Origin: Actinomyces procaprae
Lineage (GTDB): Bacteria > Actinomycetota > Actinomycetes > Actinomycetales > Actinomycetaceae
Assembly: GCF_004798665.1 (NCBI RefSeq)
Contig: NZ_CP039292.1
Span: forward strand, 1,984,001 to 2,048,000
Length of the DNA: 64,000 nucleotides
Direction of reading: 5' to 3'
In this document: one piece after another, positions 43,652 to 56,049 of the stretch
Layout of the letters: each line of letters begins with the position of its first letter
Position numbering within the stretch: the stretch's first letter is position 1
Translations under genes and position numbers: made by a program
Notes under the pieces: generated by a model
Told to the model about the DNA's origin: nothing
Databases searched by the model: none
What the model saw: only the letters and a program-made list of their open reading frames with translations

Positions 43652-46306
43652 TCATGCGCGCAGCTCGGCACCAAGACGCTTGGCGGCACGCTTGACCACG
43701 CGCTTGCGCACCGCGGCGGTCTCCTCAGCCGTGAGGGTCCGGTCTGCCGCACGCAGTCGCAGGGAGAGGGCCAGGGACTTGCGCCCCTCCCCGAGCTGCG
43801 GGCCACGGAAGACATCGAACAGGCGTACCTCCTCGGCCAGGTCCCCGGCCGCCTCGCGCACCACCTGCTCAACCGCGGCGGCGGTGACCGACTCGTCCAC
43901 GACCAGGGCCACATCCTCCTTCGCGGCCGGGAAAGTGGACACCGGACGCACCTGGAGGACGCCGACTTCTGCGGCGGCCGCCAGCAGCGGCTCCAGGTCG
44001 AGTTCGACGGCGCAGGCCCGGGGAGGCAGCCCGAGGTTACGGGCGACGCGCGGGTGCAGCTCGCCGGCGTGGGCGATCAGCGCTCCGGGCACCAGTTCGC
44101 GGCCCTGCCGGACAGCGGGAAGCCGCACCTCAGCGGTGCGTCCGGGATGCCAGGGCGCGTAGGGAGCCTGCGGGGCGGCCACTTCGACAGCGACGCCCAG
44201 CGCGGCGGCGATGGTGCGCACCAACTGGATGGCGTCCGCCCAGTCCCAGGGGCGGGCGGCACCGAGCACGCCGGCGCGCTCCCGGTCCCCGGCCAGGACG
44301 ACGCCCACGTGCGTGGGCTGGGCCGGGATGCCGGCGTTCAGCGCGGCGATCTCCGCCTCGGAGGGGCGGTGGTCCACGCCCGGGATGGGCGCCGGCACGG
44401 TCCCGGCGGGGTGGGTGACACTGCCGACCTCGAAGACGGCAAGGTCCTCCAGACCGCGGGAGACGTTGCGGCGGGCCACCTCCAGCAGGGAGTCGAGCAC
44501 GCTTGTGCGCAGCAGCGGGGCGTCGTCGGCCAGTGGGTTGGCCAGGCGCATCGCCGCTCGGCGCGGATCGTCGGCGGGCAGCTCGAGACGGTCGTGCGCA
44601 TCGCCGATGAACGGGTAGGACAGCACCTGCGTGAGGCCGGCGTCGGCGAGAATGCGCACCACGTCGCGGCGGGCGCGCTGCCGGAATGTCAGGCCCGTCC
44701 CCGCAGGCGCCACCGGCACGATGGAGGCGATGTTGTCGTAGCCGTCCAGGCGGGCGACCTCCTCCGCGAAGTGGGCGGCGCCCACCAGGTCCGGCCGCCA
44801 GGTGGGCGGGGTGACCGCGAGGAGCTCCACGCCGTCGGCGTCCGTTCCGGCCGGCTCAACCGTGCAGCCGATGGCGCGCAGCAGTTCGGTGACGCGGGCG
44901 GTGCCGTAGGCGACGCCGGTCAGGCGCTGCGCGGCGTCGGCGCGGATGGTGATCGGCTGCGGCGCGACGGTGCGGTTGACGTCGGTGGCTACCGCATCGG
45001 CGGTGCCGCCGCCGTACTGGACCAGCAGGTCCACGGCACGCTGCGCGGCCACGGGAGCGAGCTCGGTGTCCACGCCGCGCTCGTTGCGCCTGGAGGACTC
45101 GGTGGGCAGCTTGTGCCTGCGGGCGGAGCGGGCGATGGACACGGCGTCGAAGTGGGCGGCCTCGATGAGCACGTCGGTGGTCTCGGCGTCGATCTCCGTC
45201 TCCGCGCCGCCGAACACGCCCGCGAGCACCAGCGGCCGGGAGCCCTCCCCGGACGGGGAGTCGGTGATCAACAGGTCCTCGCCGTCCAGGGTGCGGGTGA
45301 CCTCGTCGAGGAAGGTGAGGGGCTCCCCCTTCCGGGCGCGGCGCACCACGATCGGGGCGGCCAGCTTGTTCAGGTCGAAGGCGTGCAGCGGCTGGCCCAG
45401 ATCCAGCATCACGTAGTTGGTCACGTCCACGGCCAGGCTGATCGGGCGCATGCCGGCGGCGATCAGGCGGTCCTGCATCCACTTCGGGGAGGTGGCGGAG
45501 GGGTCGATGCCGCGCACCACGCGGGCGACGTAGCGGTCCACGCCCGGGCGGCCGTGGATGGGGGCGGTGTCCTCGGCGAAGCGCACGGGGAAGCCGTCCG
45601 CCCCGGCCGGGACGATTCCCTGCGGGAAGCGCTCGGGGTTGGTGGCGTCGGCCGGGTCCGTGAAGGCGGCCCCGGTGGCGTGGGAGTACTCGCGCGCCAC
45701 GCCGCGCATGGAGAAGCAGTAGCCGCGGTCCGGGGTGATGTTGATCTCCAGGACCTCCTCCCCCAGTCCGAGCAGGCCGATGGCGTCACTACCCGGGGCG
45801 GGGATCTCCTCGCCGTCGCGACCGTGGGCGGCCAGCCAGCGCTCGAGCACGATGATGCCGGAGTGGTCGTTGCCGAGGCCGAGCTCCCGCTCGGAGCAGA
45901 TCATGCCGTCGGAGATGTGCCCGTAAGTCTTGCGGGCGGCGATGGTGAAGTCGCCGGGCAGGACCGCTCCGGGCAGCGAGACCACCACGTGGTCGCCGGC
46001 CTCGAAGTTGTGGGCGCCGCACACGATGCCACGGCTGGGCAGCTCGGATGGCTCCTTGCCGGTTCCGGGGGCGTCGTTGTGCTGGCCGACGTCGACGCGG
46101 CAGTAGTTGATCACCTTGCCGTTCTTCTGCTCCTTGGCCTCACGGGTCAGCACCCGGCCGACGACGAGGGGGCCGGTGACGGCGGGGGGAACGATGCGCT
46201 CCTCCTCCAGTCCGACCTTGACCAGGTCGGCGGCCAGCTGCGCGGCGCTCGTTCCTACAGGGATGTCTACGTGCTCGCGGAGCCACTCGATCGGGACGTA
46301 CGGCAT
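43652..46306 (-). CDS. pheT: Phenylalanine--tRNA ligase subunit beta
   Basis: The 884-residue beta subunit has all expected domains. An N-terminal tRNA-binding OB domain (about 40-160, VVGRVLTREAKEQKN...CGAHNFEAGDHVVVSLPGAVLPG) is followed by the B3/B4 editing region (ISLAVDVTNYVMLDLGQPLHAFDLNKL), the B5 domain (RLTGVAYGTARVTELLRAIGC), the catalytic-like core and a C-terminal FDX-ACB anticodon-binding domain (VSTFPAAKEDVALVVDESV). With PheS it forms the alpha2-beta2 enzyme that charges tRNA-Phe. It starts 1 bp after the pheS stop, so the pair is an operon. Confidence 0.96.
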   Translation of the reverse strand: MPYVPIEWLREHVDIPVGTSAAQLAADLVKVGLEEERIVPPAVTGPLVVGRVLTREAKEQKNGKVINYCRVDVGQHNDAPGTGKEPSELPSRGIVCGAHNFEAGDHVVVSLPGAVLPGDFTIAARKTYGHISDGMICSERELGLGNDHSGIIVLERWLAAHGRDGEEIPAPGSDAIGLLGLGEEVLEINITPDRGYCFSMRGVAREYSHATGAAFTDPADATNPERFPQGIVPAGADGFPVRFAEDTAPIHGRPGVDRYVARVVRGIDPSATSPKWMQDRLIAAGMRPISLAVDVTNYVMLDLGQPLHAFDLNKLAAPIVVRRARKGEPLTFLDEVTRTLDGEDLLITDSPSGEGSRPLVLAGVFGGAETEIDAETTDVLIEAAHFDAVSIARSARRHKLPTESSRRNERGVDTELAPVAAQRAVDLLVQYGGGTADAVATDVNRTVAPQPITIRADAAQRLTGVAYGTARVTELLRAIGCTVEPAGTDADGVELLAVTPPTWRPDLVGAAHFAEEVARLDGYDNIASIVPVAPAGTGLTFRQRARRDVVRILADAGLTQVLSYPFIGDAHDRLELPADDPRRAAMRLANPLADDAPLLRTSVLDSLLEVARRNVSRGLEDLAVFEVGSVTHPAGTVPAPIPGVDHRPSEAEIAALNAGIPAQPTHVGVVLAGDRERAGVLGAARPWDWADAIQLVRTIAAALGVAVEVAAPQAPYAPWHPGRTAEVRLPAVRQGRELVPGALIAHAGELHPRVARNLGLPPRACAVELDLEPLLAAAAEVGVLQVRPVSTFPAAKEDVALVVDESVTAAAVEQVVREAAGDLAEEVRLFDVFRGPQLGEGRKSLALSLRLRAADRTLTAEETAAVRKRVVKRAAKRLGAELRA

Positions 46307-46307
46307 G

Positions 46308-49438
<3,131 letters not shown>

Positions 49439-49442
<4 letters not shown>

Positions 49443-51073
49443 ACCTGCGCAACGACCTGCGCGGCCTGGGCCGCGCCCTGCGCCTGACCGCCAGGAGGCT
49501 GCGGGTGCAGGCGCTCGCCTGGATACTGCCCCTGTGGCTAGGCATGGCGTCCTTCGCGCCGGCCTATCAGGACGCCTACTTCTCCGCAGCTGGCGACGCC
49601 GGTGGTGCGGGCGGCAATGCGGTGGTCGAGGCGCTGCGGGCCTCCCCGGGCACGCGCCTGTTGTACGGCGAGCTCCCCGACCCGGGCACCATCGGCCAGC
49701 TGGTGCAGTGGGAGGGGGCCACCTACCTGCTGGTGTGCACCGCGCTTATGGCGGTGCTGCTGACCTGCCGCCTGTTACGCGCGGATGAGGACGAGGGTCT
49801 GATCGAACTTTTGCGGAGCGCGGGCACTGGGAGGTGGGTACCTTTCCTCGCCCCGGTGCTGGTTATCTGGGCGGCGGTCGGCGTCCTGGCCGCCTTGGTG
49901 GGCGGCACGCTCGCGGCCGAGGCCGCGCAGATCGAGTCGCTTCCAGCGGCGGGCGGATGGGCGTTGGCCGGAGTGACCGCCGTCGTCGGCTGGGGCTTCG
50001 CAGGCCTGGCCGCCGTAGCCTGCCAGTTGGCGCGCAGCGCCGCCGGCGCCCGCCCGCTGGCCCTGGCATGTGTTGGGGTTGCCTTCATGGTGCGGGTGGC
50101 CGCCGACCAATGGGAGCTCACCTGGCTGCGGTGGCTCACACCCCTGGGCTGGCGCGATCTGGTCGCCCCCTACACCGACGACGACCCCATGCCACTGGCG
50201 GCATGCGCGGCGATATGCGTTGTCCTAGTGGCGGCGGCCGGAGCCCTGTACGCCCACCGGGAGTATGCCGGCGGCTACCTGCCCGACCGGGCCACCAGCG
50301 GGCGCCGCTGGCGGATCCACGGCTACGCCGACCTACTCACGCGCCTGTCCACACGCACAACACTGGCATGGGCGGCGGCGGTGGTCTGCTTCGCGGCGTT
50401 GTTCGGTTCTACGACCGAGGGCATCCTGGAGATGATGCGGGACGAGCGCATCGCCGAATACGTGAACATGCTGGTACAGGCCGGCGCCGACATGATGGAA
50501 CAGTTCATGTCGCTGATGACCGTGATGATGGTGCTGCTGATCGCGGTGGCGGCGACTGGGCAGGCGGGTCGGCTCGCCGCCGATGAGGCCGCCGGACTGG
50601 TGGAGGCCGAGGCCGCCGTCGGGGTGCCGCGCCGGCGCCTGTTCCTGATGCAGGCAGTCTCGGCGGCAGCGGTGGGGGCGATTCTGCTGGTGTTGTGTGG
50701 GGCCGTGCTGGCCGCAGTCACGGCCACGCAGGTGACCGAGGATCATGCCGTGGCGCGGGCCTTCGTGTTCACCGTCACCCAGCTGCCCGGAGTGCTGGCG
50801 GCGATCGGCATCGCCCTGGCGGTGGTCGGCGTGGCGCCGCGACGTTTTGGCCTCGTGTGGGCAGTGATCGCCTGGAGCGCCTTCGCCAGGCTGCTGGGCG
50901 GCATGATGGACCTGCCGACCTGGGCGCAGGACCTGAGCGTGCTCGGGCACTACCTCGACGTCGTCGGCGACCCGGACTGGGTACCGCTGGCGGTGCAGAC
51001 GGCTATCGGCGTCCTCGGTACCGCCGTCGGCCTGGTGGCCTACCGACGCCGCGACCTGAGTGGAGCCGGGTGA
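49439..51073 (+). CDS. ABC exporter permease, COG3559-type (first copy)
   Basis: The 544-residue protein has about twelve membrane segments and resembles the 'polyketide antibiotic exporter' permease group that works with DrrA-like ATPases. A first hydrophobic segment (about 20-38) is followed by an extracytoplasmic loop, GELPDPGTIGQLVQWEGATYLLVCTALMAVLL, and later WLRWLTPLGWRDLVAPYTDDDPMPL. The C-terminal part ends with GGMMDLPTWAQDLSVLGHYLDVVGDPDW. It is translationally coupled to the ATPase. Long stretches are almost identical at the DNA level to the second permease gene, pointing to tandem duplication with gene conversion. Substrate unknown; export of a drug or lipid is inferred. Confidence 0.87.
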
Positions 51074-51109
51074 ATCGAGGGGTACGTGCGTACCGCCTCT
51101 GCCTGGCAA

Positions 51110-51140
51110 TTGACAGCGACGCAGGGTCGCTTGCTGGGAT
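51110..51140 (+). promoter_or_regulatory. MerR-type promoter of the second MerR gene
   Basis: TTGACA (51110-51115) and TGGGAT (51135-51140) flank a 19-bp spacer containing the dyad AGCGAC-N5-GTCGCT (51115-51131). The ATG begins 6 bp after the -10. Layout equals that of 47540-47570, but the palindrome sequence differs, so the two regulators probably recognise different operators. Confidence 0.75.
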
Positions 51141-51146
51141 GTGGGC

Positions 51147-52004
51147 ATGCGCGTCAAGGAGATGGCCGACCTCGCCGGCACCACCACACGGGCGGTACGC
51201 CACTACCACCGGCTCGGCCTGCTGCCGGTACCGCCGTCGGCGGGAGGGCGCCGGGACTACGGCGTCGAACATCTGGCCCGGCTGCTGCGCATCCGTTGGC
51301 TGGCGGACCGCGGCCTCTCCCTGACCCAAGTCGCACAGATTCTCGCCGCGGATGCGCGGGGCACGGATCGCGAGGCAATCCTGCAGGACCTGCGTTCGGC
51401 ACGTGAGAACATCGAGGAACGGCAGCGGGCGCTGCGTGAACAGGCCGATCGCGTCGATGAGCTCATCGCCCGGGTTGCCGGCGGCGGCCCTCCCTCACCA
51501 TTGCCCACTGCACTCACCTACTTCTACGACGACGTCGCCCGCCGGATACGCGGCCTGGAGGCCCCGGCCCGGGACCGGGCCTTGCAAGTCCTGACCGGGG
51601 AACGGCGCCTCATGATGACGCTCGCCGCGCGCGAGATGATTCCCGCCAGTGCGAGCCGGTTCATTGCGGAGCTCGACGCCGCCGAGCGCGACGCGTGCGC
51701 CCGACAGATATGCGCCTTCGCCGAATTGGAGCAGACGGGTGATGCCGGTGCGGTCGAGCTGGCGCAGGAGTCCTGGGCGCTGGCCCTGCGGCACAAGCAG
51801 AGTTCGCTGGCCATCCTGAACGATCTTCCCGAGGGCGAGCTGGGGCGAGCCCTGTGGGATTTGGCCGGGGTCCTCTCGACCATAAGCTATCCGCTCAAAA
51901 TCCACCGGGTATTCACCGGCGCACTGCTCGATCTGATGCTGGCCGACCCGGATTTCGCGGCGGCGATCCACCGGTCGGCCGGCGGGAGGCGGGTCAGCTT
52001 GTGA
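51147..52004 (+). CDS. MerR family transcriptional regulator (second copy)
   Basis: The 285-residue protein repeats the architecture of the regulator at 47577: [66 protein letters not shown], a coiled coil, and a helical effector domain (FIAELDAAERDACARQICAFAELEQTG). The DNA-binding domains are close paralogues while the effector domains diverge, so the inducers may differ. I chose the ATG at 51147 because it lies 6 bp from the -10; a GTG two codons earlier is inside the promoter. The stop overlaps the second permease start by 4 bp (GTGA). Confidence 0.9.
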   Translation: MRVKEMADLAGTTTRAVRHYHRLGLLPVPPSAGGRRDYGVEHLARLLRIRWLADRGLSLTQVAQILAADARGTDREAILQDLRSARENIEERQRALREQADRVDELIARVAGGGPPSPLPTALTYFYDDVARRIRGLEAPARDRALQVLTGERRLMMTLAAREMIPASASRFIAELDAAERDACARQICAFAELEQTGDAGAVELAQESWALALRHKQSSLAILNDLPEGELGRALWDLAGVLSTISYPLKIHRVFTGALLDLMLADPDFAAAIHRSAGGRRVSL

Positions 52005-53662
52005 CAACTCGCGCCGAGCGCCGTCCCGTACGGATGCGCGCCGCACCCAGGCCGCAGGCAACTGCGCCTCTCCATGGGCTGCGCCCGACCGTGCATCTGC
52101 TGTGGCGACGCCTGCGGTGGCAGGTCCTTGCCTGGTGCCTGCCCCCATGGCTGCTGGCGGCGCTCACTCCCCCGGCGTATGAACGCGTGTATCCCTCGCC
52201 GCAGACCCGGGAACTGCTCGTACAGAGCATGCGCGACACGCCGGGTACCCGCCTGCTGTACGGCGTCCTACCGTTGCCGGGACGGATCGGCCAGCTGGTG
52301 CAGTGGGAGACGGGCACTTACCTGTTGTTCTGCGTGAGTCTCATGGCGGTGCTGTTGGTCACCAGGACGATGCGCGCCGACGAGGAGGACGGACTGGTCG
52401 AGGTACAGCATGCGGCGGGAGTGGGGTGGGCGATTCCCTTCGCAGCGCCGTTGCTTGTGTGCACCGGGGCGGTTGCGGGGTTCGGACTCGGCGTCGGCCT
52501 GGTTCTGACCGGCGTGGCTCGATTCGTGACCGAGATGACGGTTGTTGGGGCTTGGATGCTGGCGGGCGCGGTAGCGGTGACCGGCTGGGCCTTCATCGGT
52601 CTGACGGCGTTGGACTGTCAGTTGTATCGGCGGGCGAGCCAGGCGCGGTTGCTCGCCCTGGTGACCCTGACGGTGGGGTTCGCGCTGCGGGTGGCGGCGG
52701 ATGAGCTCGGTGCCGCCTGGCTGCGGTGGCTCACACCCCTGGGCTGGCGCGACCTGGCGGCTCCCTACACCGACGACGACCCCATGCCACTGGCCCTGTG
52801 CGCCGCGACATGCGTTGCCCTGGTGGCGGCGGCCGGAGCCCTGTACGCCCACCGGGAGTACGCGGACGGCTACCTGCCCGACCGGGCCACCAGCGGGCGC
52901 CGCTGGCGGATCCACGGCTACGCCGACCTACTCACGCGCCTGTCCACACGCACAACACTGGCATGGGCGGCGGCGGTGACCTCCTTCTCCGCACTGTTCG
53001 GTGCCATGGCGGGCAACCTCACCGGCCTGCTGAAGCCGGGCTCGGCGACCGGTTCGTATGTCGGGAAGATGGCCGCCGGCAGCCCAGTCCAGCAGTACCT
53101 GTCGCTGCTCACAATAATGACTGTCCTGCTCGTCGCGGTGGCCGCGGTGCAGCGGATCAACGTCGTCGTTCTGGAGGAACGGTTCGGCCTGATCGACGTC
53201 GATTACGCGGTCGGGCTGTCACGGACCCGGTTGTTCGTGGTGCTGGGCGGTGTGGCCGCGGTTGAGGCCTTCGGCCTGCTGGTGCTCTCCGGCGGTGTGC
53301 TCGCAGCCGCGACGGGTTCTCAACTCGCCGAGGACCATGCCGTGGGCCGGGCCTTCGTGTTCACCGTCAGCCAGCTGCCCGGAGCGCTGGCGGCGATCGG
53401 CATCGCCCTGGCGGTGGTCGGCGTGGCGCCGCGACGCTTTGGCCTCGTGTGGGCAGTACTTGCCTGGAGCGCCTTCGCCAGGCTGCTGGGCGGCATGATG
53501 GACCTGCCGACCTGGGCGCAGGACCTGAGCGTGTTGGGGCACTACCTCGACGTTGTCGGTGACCCGGACTGGGTGCCGCTGGCGGTGCAGACGGCTGTCG
53601 GCGTCCTCGGTACCGCCGTCGGCCTAGTGGCCTACCGACGCCGCGACCTGTCAGGTGTCTGA
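52001..53662 (+). CDS. ABC exporter permease, COG3559-type (second copy)
   Basis: The 553-residue paralogue of the permease at 49439 shares the same order of about twelve membrane segments, WLRWLTPLGWRDLAAPYTDDDPMPL, the RATSGRRWRIHGYADLLTRLS block and an almost identical C-terminal third. The N-terminal third and the middle loop (MAGNLTGLLKPGSATGSYVG) are diverged. No ATPase gene accompanies it, so it probably uses the ATPase at 48495. GTG at 52001 is chosen for its 4-bp overlap with the MerR stop. The pattern of identical and diverged blocks suggests gene conversion after duplication. Confidence 0.87.
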   Translation: MTTRAERRPVRMRAAPRPQATAPLHGLRPTVHLLWRRLRWQVLAWCLPPWLLAALTPPAYERVYPSPQTRELLVQSMRDTPGTRLLYGVLPLPGRIGQLVQWETGTYLLFCVSLMAVLLVTRTMRADEEDGLVEVQHAAGVGWAIPFAAPLLVCTGAVAGFGLGVGLVLTGVARFVTEMTVVGAWMLAGAVAVTGWAFIGLTALDCQLYRRASQARLLALVTLTVGFALRVAADELGAAWLRWLTPLGWRDLAAPYTDDDPMPLALCAATCVALVAAAGALYAHREYADGYLPDRATSGRRWRIHGYADLLTRLSTRTTLAWAAAVTSFSALFGAMAGNLTGLLKPGSATGSYVGKMAAGSPVQQYLSLLTIMTVLLVAVAAVQRINVVVLEERFGLIDVDYAVGLSRTRLFVVLGGVAAVEAFGLLVLSGGVLAAATGSQLAEDHAVGRAFVFTVSQLPGALAAIGIALAVVGVAPRRFGLVWAVLAWSAFARLLGGMMDLPTWAQDLSVLGHYLDVVGDPDWVPLAVQTAVGVLGTAVGLVAYRRRDLSGV

Positions 53663-54070
53663 AGCGCGGCAAGTCCGGCCAGGTGACATGCGGCCGCAGC
53701 GACAGCACCGACCCCTGGACGGTTGCCCCGCCCGCGCGCGGGTGGCTCCGGTGGCCTGACTGGCGGGATGACTGTCGGTGCGACCGCCGGACCCGCGCGC
53801 GGGTGTGCCCGGCGTGAGCGCGCCGCACGCTCAGTTGTGGCGCAGTTTTAGGGATTTGGCGGAATCATGCGGAAAACACCTCAGCCGGTGAACGCGGCAT
53901 TCGGCTCCCACGTGCGCCGACCCCCGCGGCGCACGTGGGAGCCGAACGACCTCCTTCAACCCAAAACCAAGAACGTTGAAATACCAGGCAAAACTCGCTG
54001 TCCGGTCAGAGCGGCAAGATGACTGAGCGTGCGCCGCCACGGGAGGCAACCCGCATTGGAATGTCGCGTA
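53663..54070. other. Intergenic region between the second permease and the IS element
   Basis: The 408-bp stretch carries no gene I can support. It holds two copies of a self-complementary CCCGCGCGCGGGT (53731-53743 and 53792-53804) and the long hairpin at 53900-53946. From about 53947 to the IS end the composition becomes less GC-rich. Confidence 0.55.
53900..53946. terminator. Perfect 19-bp hairpin, candidate terminator or repeat
   Basis: TTCGGCTCCCACGTGCGCC (53900-53918) is exactly complementary to GGCGCACGTGGGAGCCGAA (53928-53946) around a 9-nt loop. It lies about 240 bp after the permease stop. It may be a factor-independent terminator without a U tract, or a REP-like intergenic repeat. 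Confidence 0.55.
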
Positions 54071-55247
54071 CCCCGTTGTCTATGAAGAAGTGCAACACCG
54101 TGCCTACTAGCCTGGGTTCTGTGAGGAATCCGTTGGCTTTGGAGAGGAACGGTGCTGCACCGTGTGTAGAGGATACCGGCACTTGAGCGGTGAGGAGCGT
54201 GATGTGATTCAGGCGATGCTCCCCCACTCATTCGCTGCGGCAGATCGCCACCGCGCTGGGCCGCAGCCCGGCGACTATCAGTCGGGAGGTGGCCCGCAAC
54301 TCCTGGCGGCCCTCCCACCTGGCCCAGGCCTACAGGCCCTACCGGCCCGCCAGGTTGAAGACCGACTGGTGGACCGGGCGGGCATATGTGGCCTCCCGCG
54401 CCGAGGCGGCTGCGCGCTCACGCCACCACGGCCGGCGTGCACGCATGAGTCATGACCCCCTGGTCGCCTATGTAACCGAGCGGCTGCGCCGGGGGTGGAG
54501 CCCGCTGGTGATCAGCGGCCGCCTGAGGCTGGACCACCCCGATGATGAGCGGATGCGGGCCTGCCCGGAGACCATCTACGCCTGGATCTACGTCACCCAG
54601 GATCGGGCCGCCGGCCTGTCCGGCTACCTGGCCAGGGCTCACCGGCGCCGCCGCCACACCGGCGGGCGCAGGACGGTTGGCTCCCCGATCCGTCTGCGCG
54701 TGGGTGTCAGCCACCGGCCCAAGACAGCGGATGAGCGCTCCCAGGCGGGTCACTGGGAGGCCGACTCTGTGATCTGCAAGCATGGGGTCATCCACACCCT
54801 GGTGGACCGGGCCACCCGGTTCATGCTCACCGCCCTGCTGCCGGACAAGACCGCCGCCGCCACTTCCGCCGCCCAGACCCGCCTGCTCGATGGCCTGCCC
54901 ACCCATATGCGCAGGACGATCACCTACGACAATGGTAGTGAATTCGCTGCCCACCACACCCTGGTGGAATCCCACGGGGTACTGACCTACTTCGCCGACC
55001 CCTACAGCTCCTGGCAGCGGGGCACCAACGAGAACCGCAACGGCGTGCTTCGCCGCTACCTGCCCAAAGGCACCGACATCACCCACCTGGACCCAACGGA
55101 ACTAGCCGACATAACCACCGAGATCAACAACCGCCCCCTACGGGTCCTGGGCTACCACACACCAGCCGAAGCCCACCAACAAGCCCTGACCCAACATACA
55201 ATCAAAACCACCAACCCCAGGCGTTGCACTTCAACCTAGACAACGGG
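54071..55247 (+). mobile_element. IS30-family insertion sequence
   Basis: The element is bounded by terminal inverted repeats of about 28 bp. The left reads CCCGTTGTCTATGAAGAAGT then GCAACACC; the right, on the other strand, reads CCCGTTGTCTAGGTTGAAGT then GCAACGCC, with four mismatches. A 4-bp direct repeat CGTA (54067-54070 and 55248-55251) is the likely target duplication. Size (about 1.18 kb), the GTTGCACTTC end motif and the DDE transposase inside all fit IS30. It sits directly before the Phd/VapC genes. Confidence 0.82.
54162..55239 (+). pseudogene. IS30 family transposase with an apparent frameshift
   Basis: The frame starting at GTG 54162 gives YRHLSGEERDVIQAMLP, the helix-turn-helix start of IS30 transposases. 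It then leaves the family, while the +1 frame picks up exactly with LRQIATALGRSPATISREVARNSWRPSHLAQAY. The break lies in a run of five C at 54221-54225; four C would restore one frame. The rest is intact with the DDE catalytic core: GHWEADSVIC (D), ITYDNGSEFAAHH (D) and YSSWQRGTNENRNGVLRRYLP (E), ending inside the right inverted repeat. Either the copy is inactive, or the base count in the C run is wrong. Confidence 0.8.
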
Positions 55248-55286
55248 CGTAGACGATCTGCGCTACGCTTGCTACAGAGTGATGTC

Positions 55287-55544
55287 ATGACTACGATTCC
55301 ACACCGCGAGCTACGGAACGACAGCGCCGCAATCCTCCGCCGAGTGGAGGCCGGCGAGAGTTTCGAGATCACCAACAACGGATGTCCCGTGGCCGAGCTT
55401 GTACCTATTACTCACGACCGCCTCGCGCTACTGCGTCGGCAAGGCGCTACGCGTCCAGCGGTCCCCACAGACTTCAACGCCTTAATGCGCGCGCGAGGAC
55501 TCAGCTCAAAAGATGTACTGGAAGATCTGCGCGGCGAGCAATGA
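55287..55544 (+). CDS. Phd/YefM-type antitoxin
   Basis: The 85-residue protein reads MTTIPHRELRNDSAAILRRVEAGESFEITNNGCPVAELVP, the standard Phd/YefM N-terminal dimerisation and DNA-binding domain, followed by a shorter toxin-binding tail. It would neutralise the PIN toxin and repress their common promoter. The stop overlaps the vapC ATG by 4 bp (ATGA). The start at 55287 is the first family-like Met; an upstream in-frame Met lies inside the IS element. Its partner toxin gene is disrupted, so this antitoxin is now an orphan at this locus. Confidence 0.9.
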   Translation: MTTIPHRELRNDSAAILRRVEAGESFEITNNGCPVAELVPITHDRLALLRRQGATRPAVPTDFNALMRARGLSSKDVLEDLRGEQ

Positions 55545-55814
55545 CCATTTGCTACCCAGATACCTCCGCGGCGCTCAAGCTTCTTATTGAGAAAGCCGAG
55601 TCAGATCCTTTAGCGGCTCTTCCGGTTTGAGGGTGTGGTGGGTGGTGTTGGCTTGCGCTGATTCGCCGGGGCCGTTGGGGTCATCCGGGCGCTGGACCGG
55701 GGCTGCCGCCATTGACGACGCACGGCGGCAAGCTCGGTGCCCTACCCGCCAGGCCCCGGGCGCAGGCGTGAGCGCTCGGGGTGCGGACCTGGCGTGTTCG
55801 CCCGCGCGCCCCGG

Positions 55815-56010
55815 GTGACGGTTCGGCACTTGGCGTGACGGTTCGGCACTTGGCGTGACGGTTCGGCACTTCGCGTGACGGTTCGGCACTTGGCACCAAC
55901 GATTCGGCACTTCCGGCGACGCTACGTACCCCTACCGTACGAACCGTCGCACGACGGTACGAATCGCCGACCAGAACATACGAACCCTCAGGCGAAGGTA
56001 CGAACCGTCG
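55815..56010. repeat. Inverting array of about 20-bp repeats inside copy B1
   Basis: Four nearly perfect tandem copies of GTGACGGTTCGGCACTTGGC occupy 55815-55894, then a variant unit (ACCAACGATTCGGCACTTCC) follows. Next comes the core GGCGACGCTACGTACCCCT, and then the motif continues in reverse as GTACGAACCGTCGC, GGTACGAATCGCCG, ATACGAACCCTC and GGTACGAACCGTCGC. The same organisation and core occur in copy A at 23331-23490. Confidence 0.8.
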
Positions 56011-56049
56011 CGTCAACACACAAACCCCAGCCCAACACACCCACAAACC

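Noticed and set aside
52001-53662. The second permease as part of the first ABC operon by read-through only.
   Set aside because: It is coupled by a GTGA overlap to its own MerR gene, which has a separate promoter at 51110-51140.
55815-56010. The repeat array as a possible CRISPR.
   Set aside because: Units are contiguous without unique spacers, the motif flips orientation midway, and no cas genes are present.
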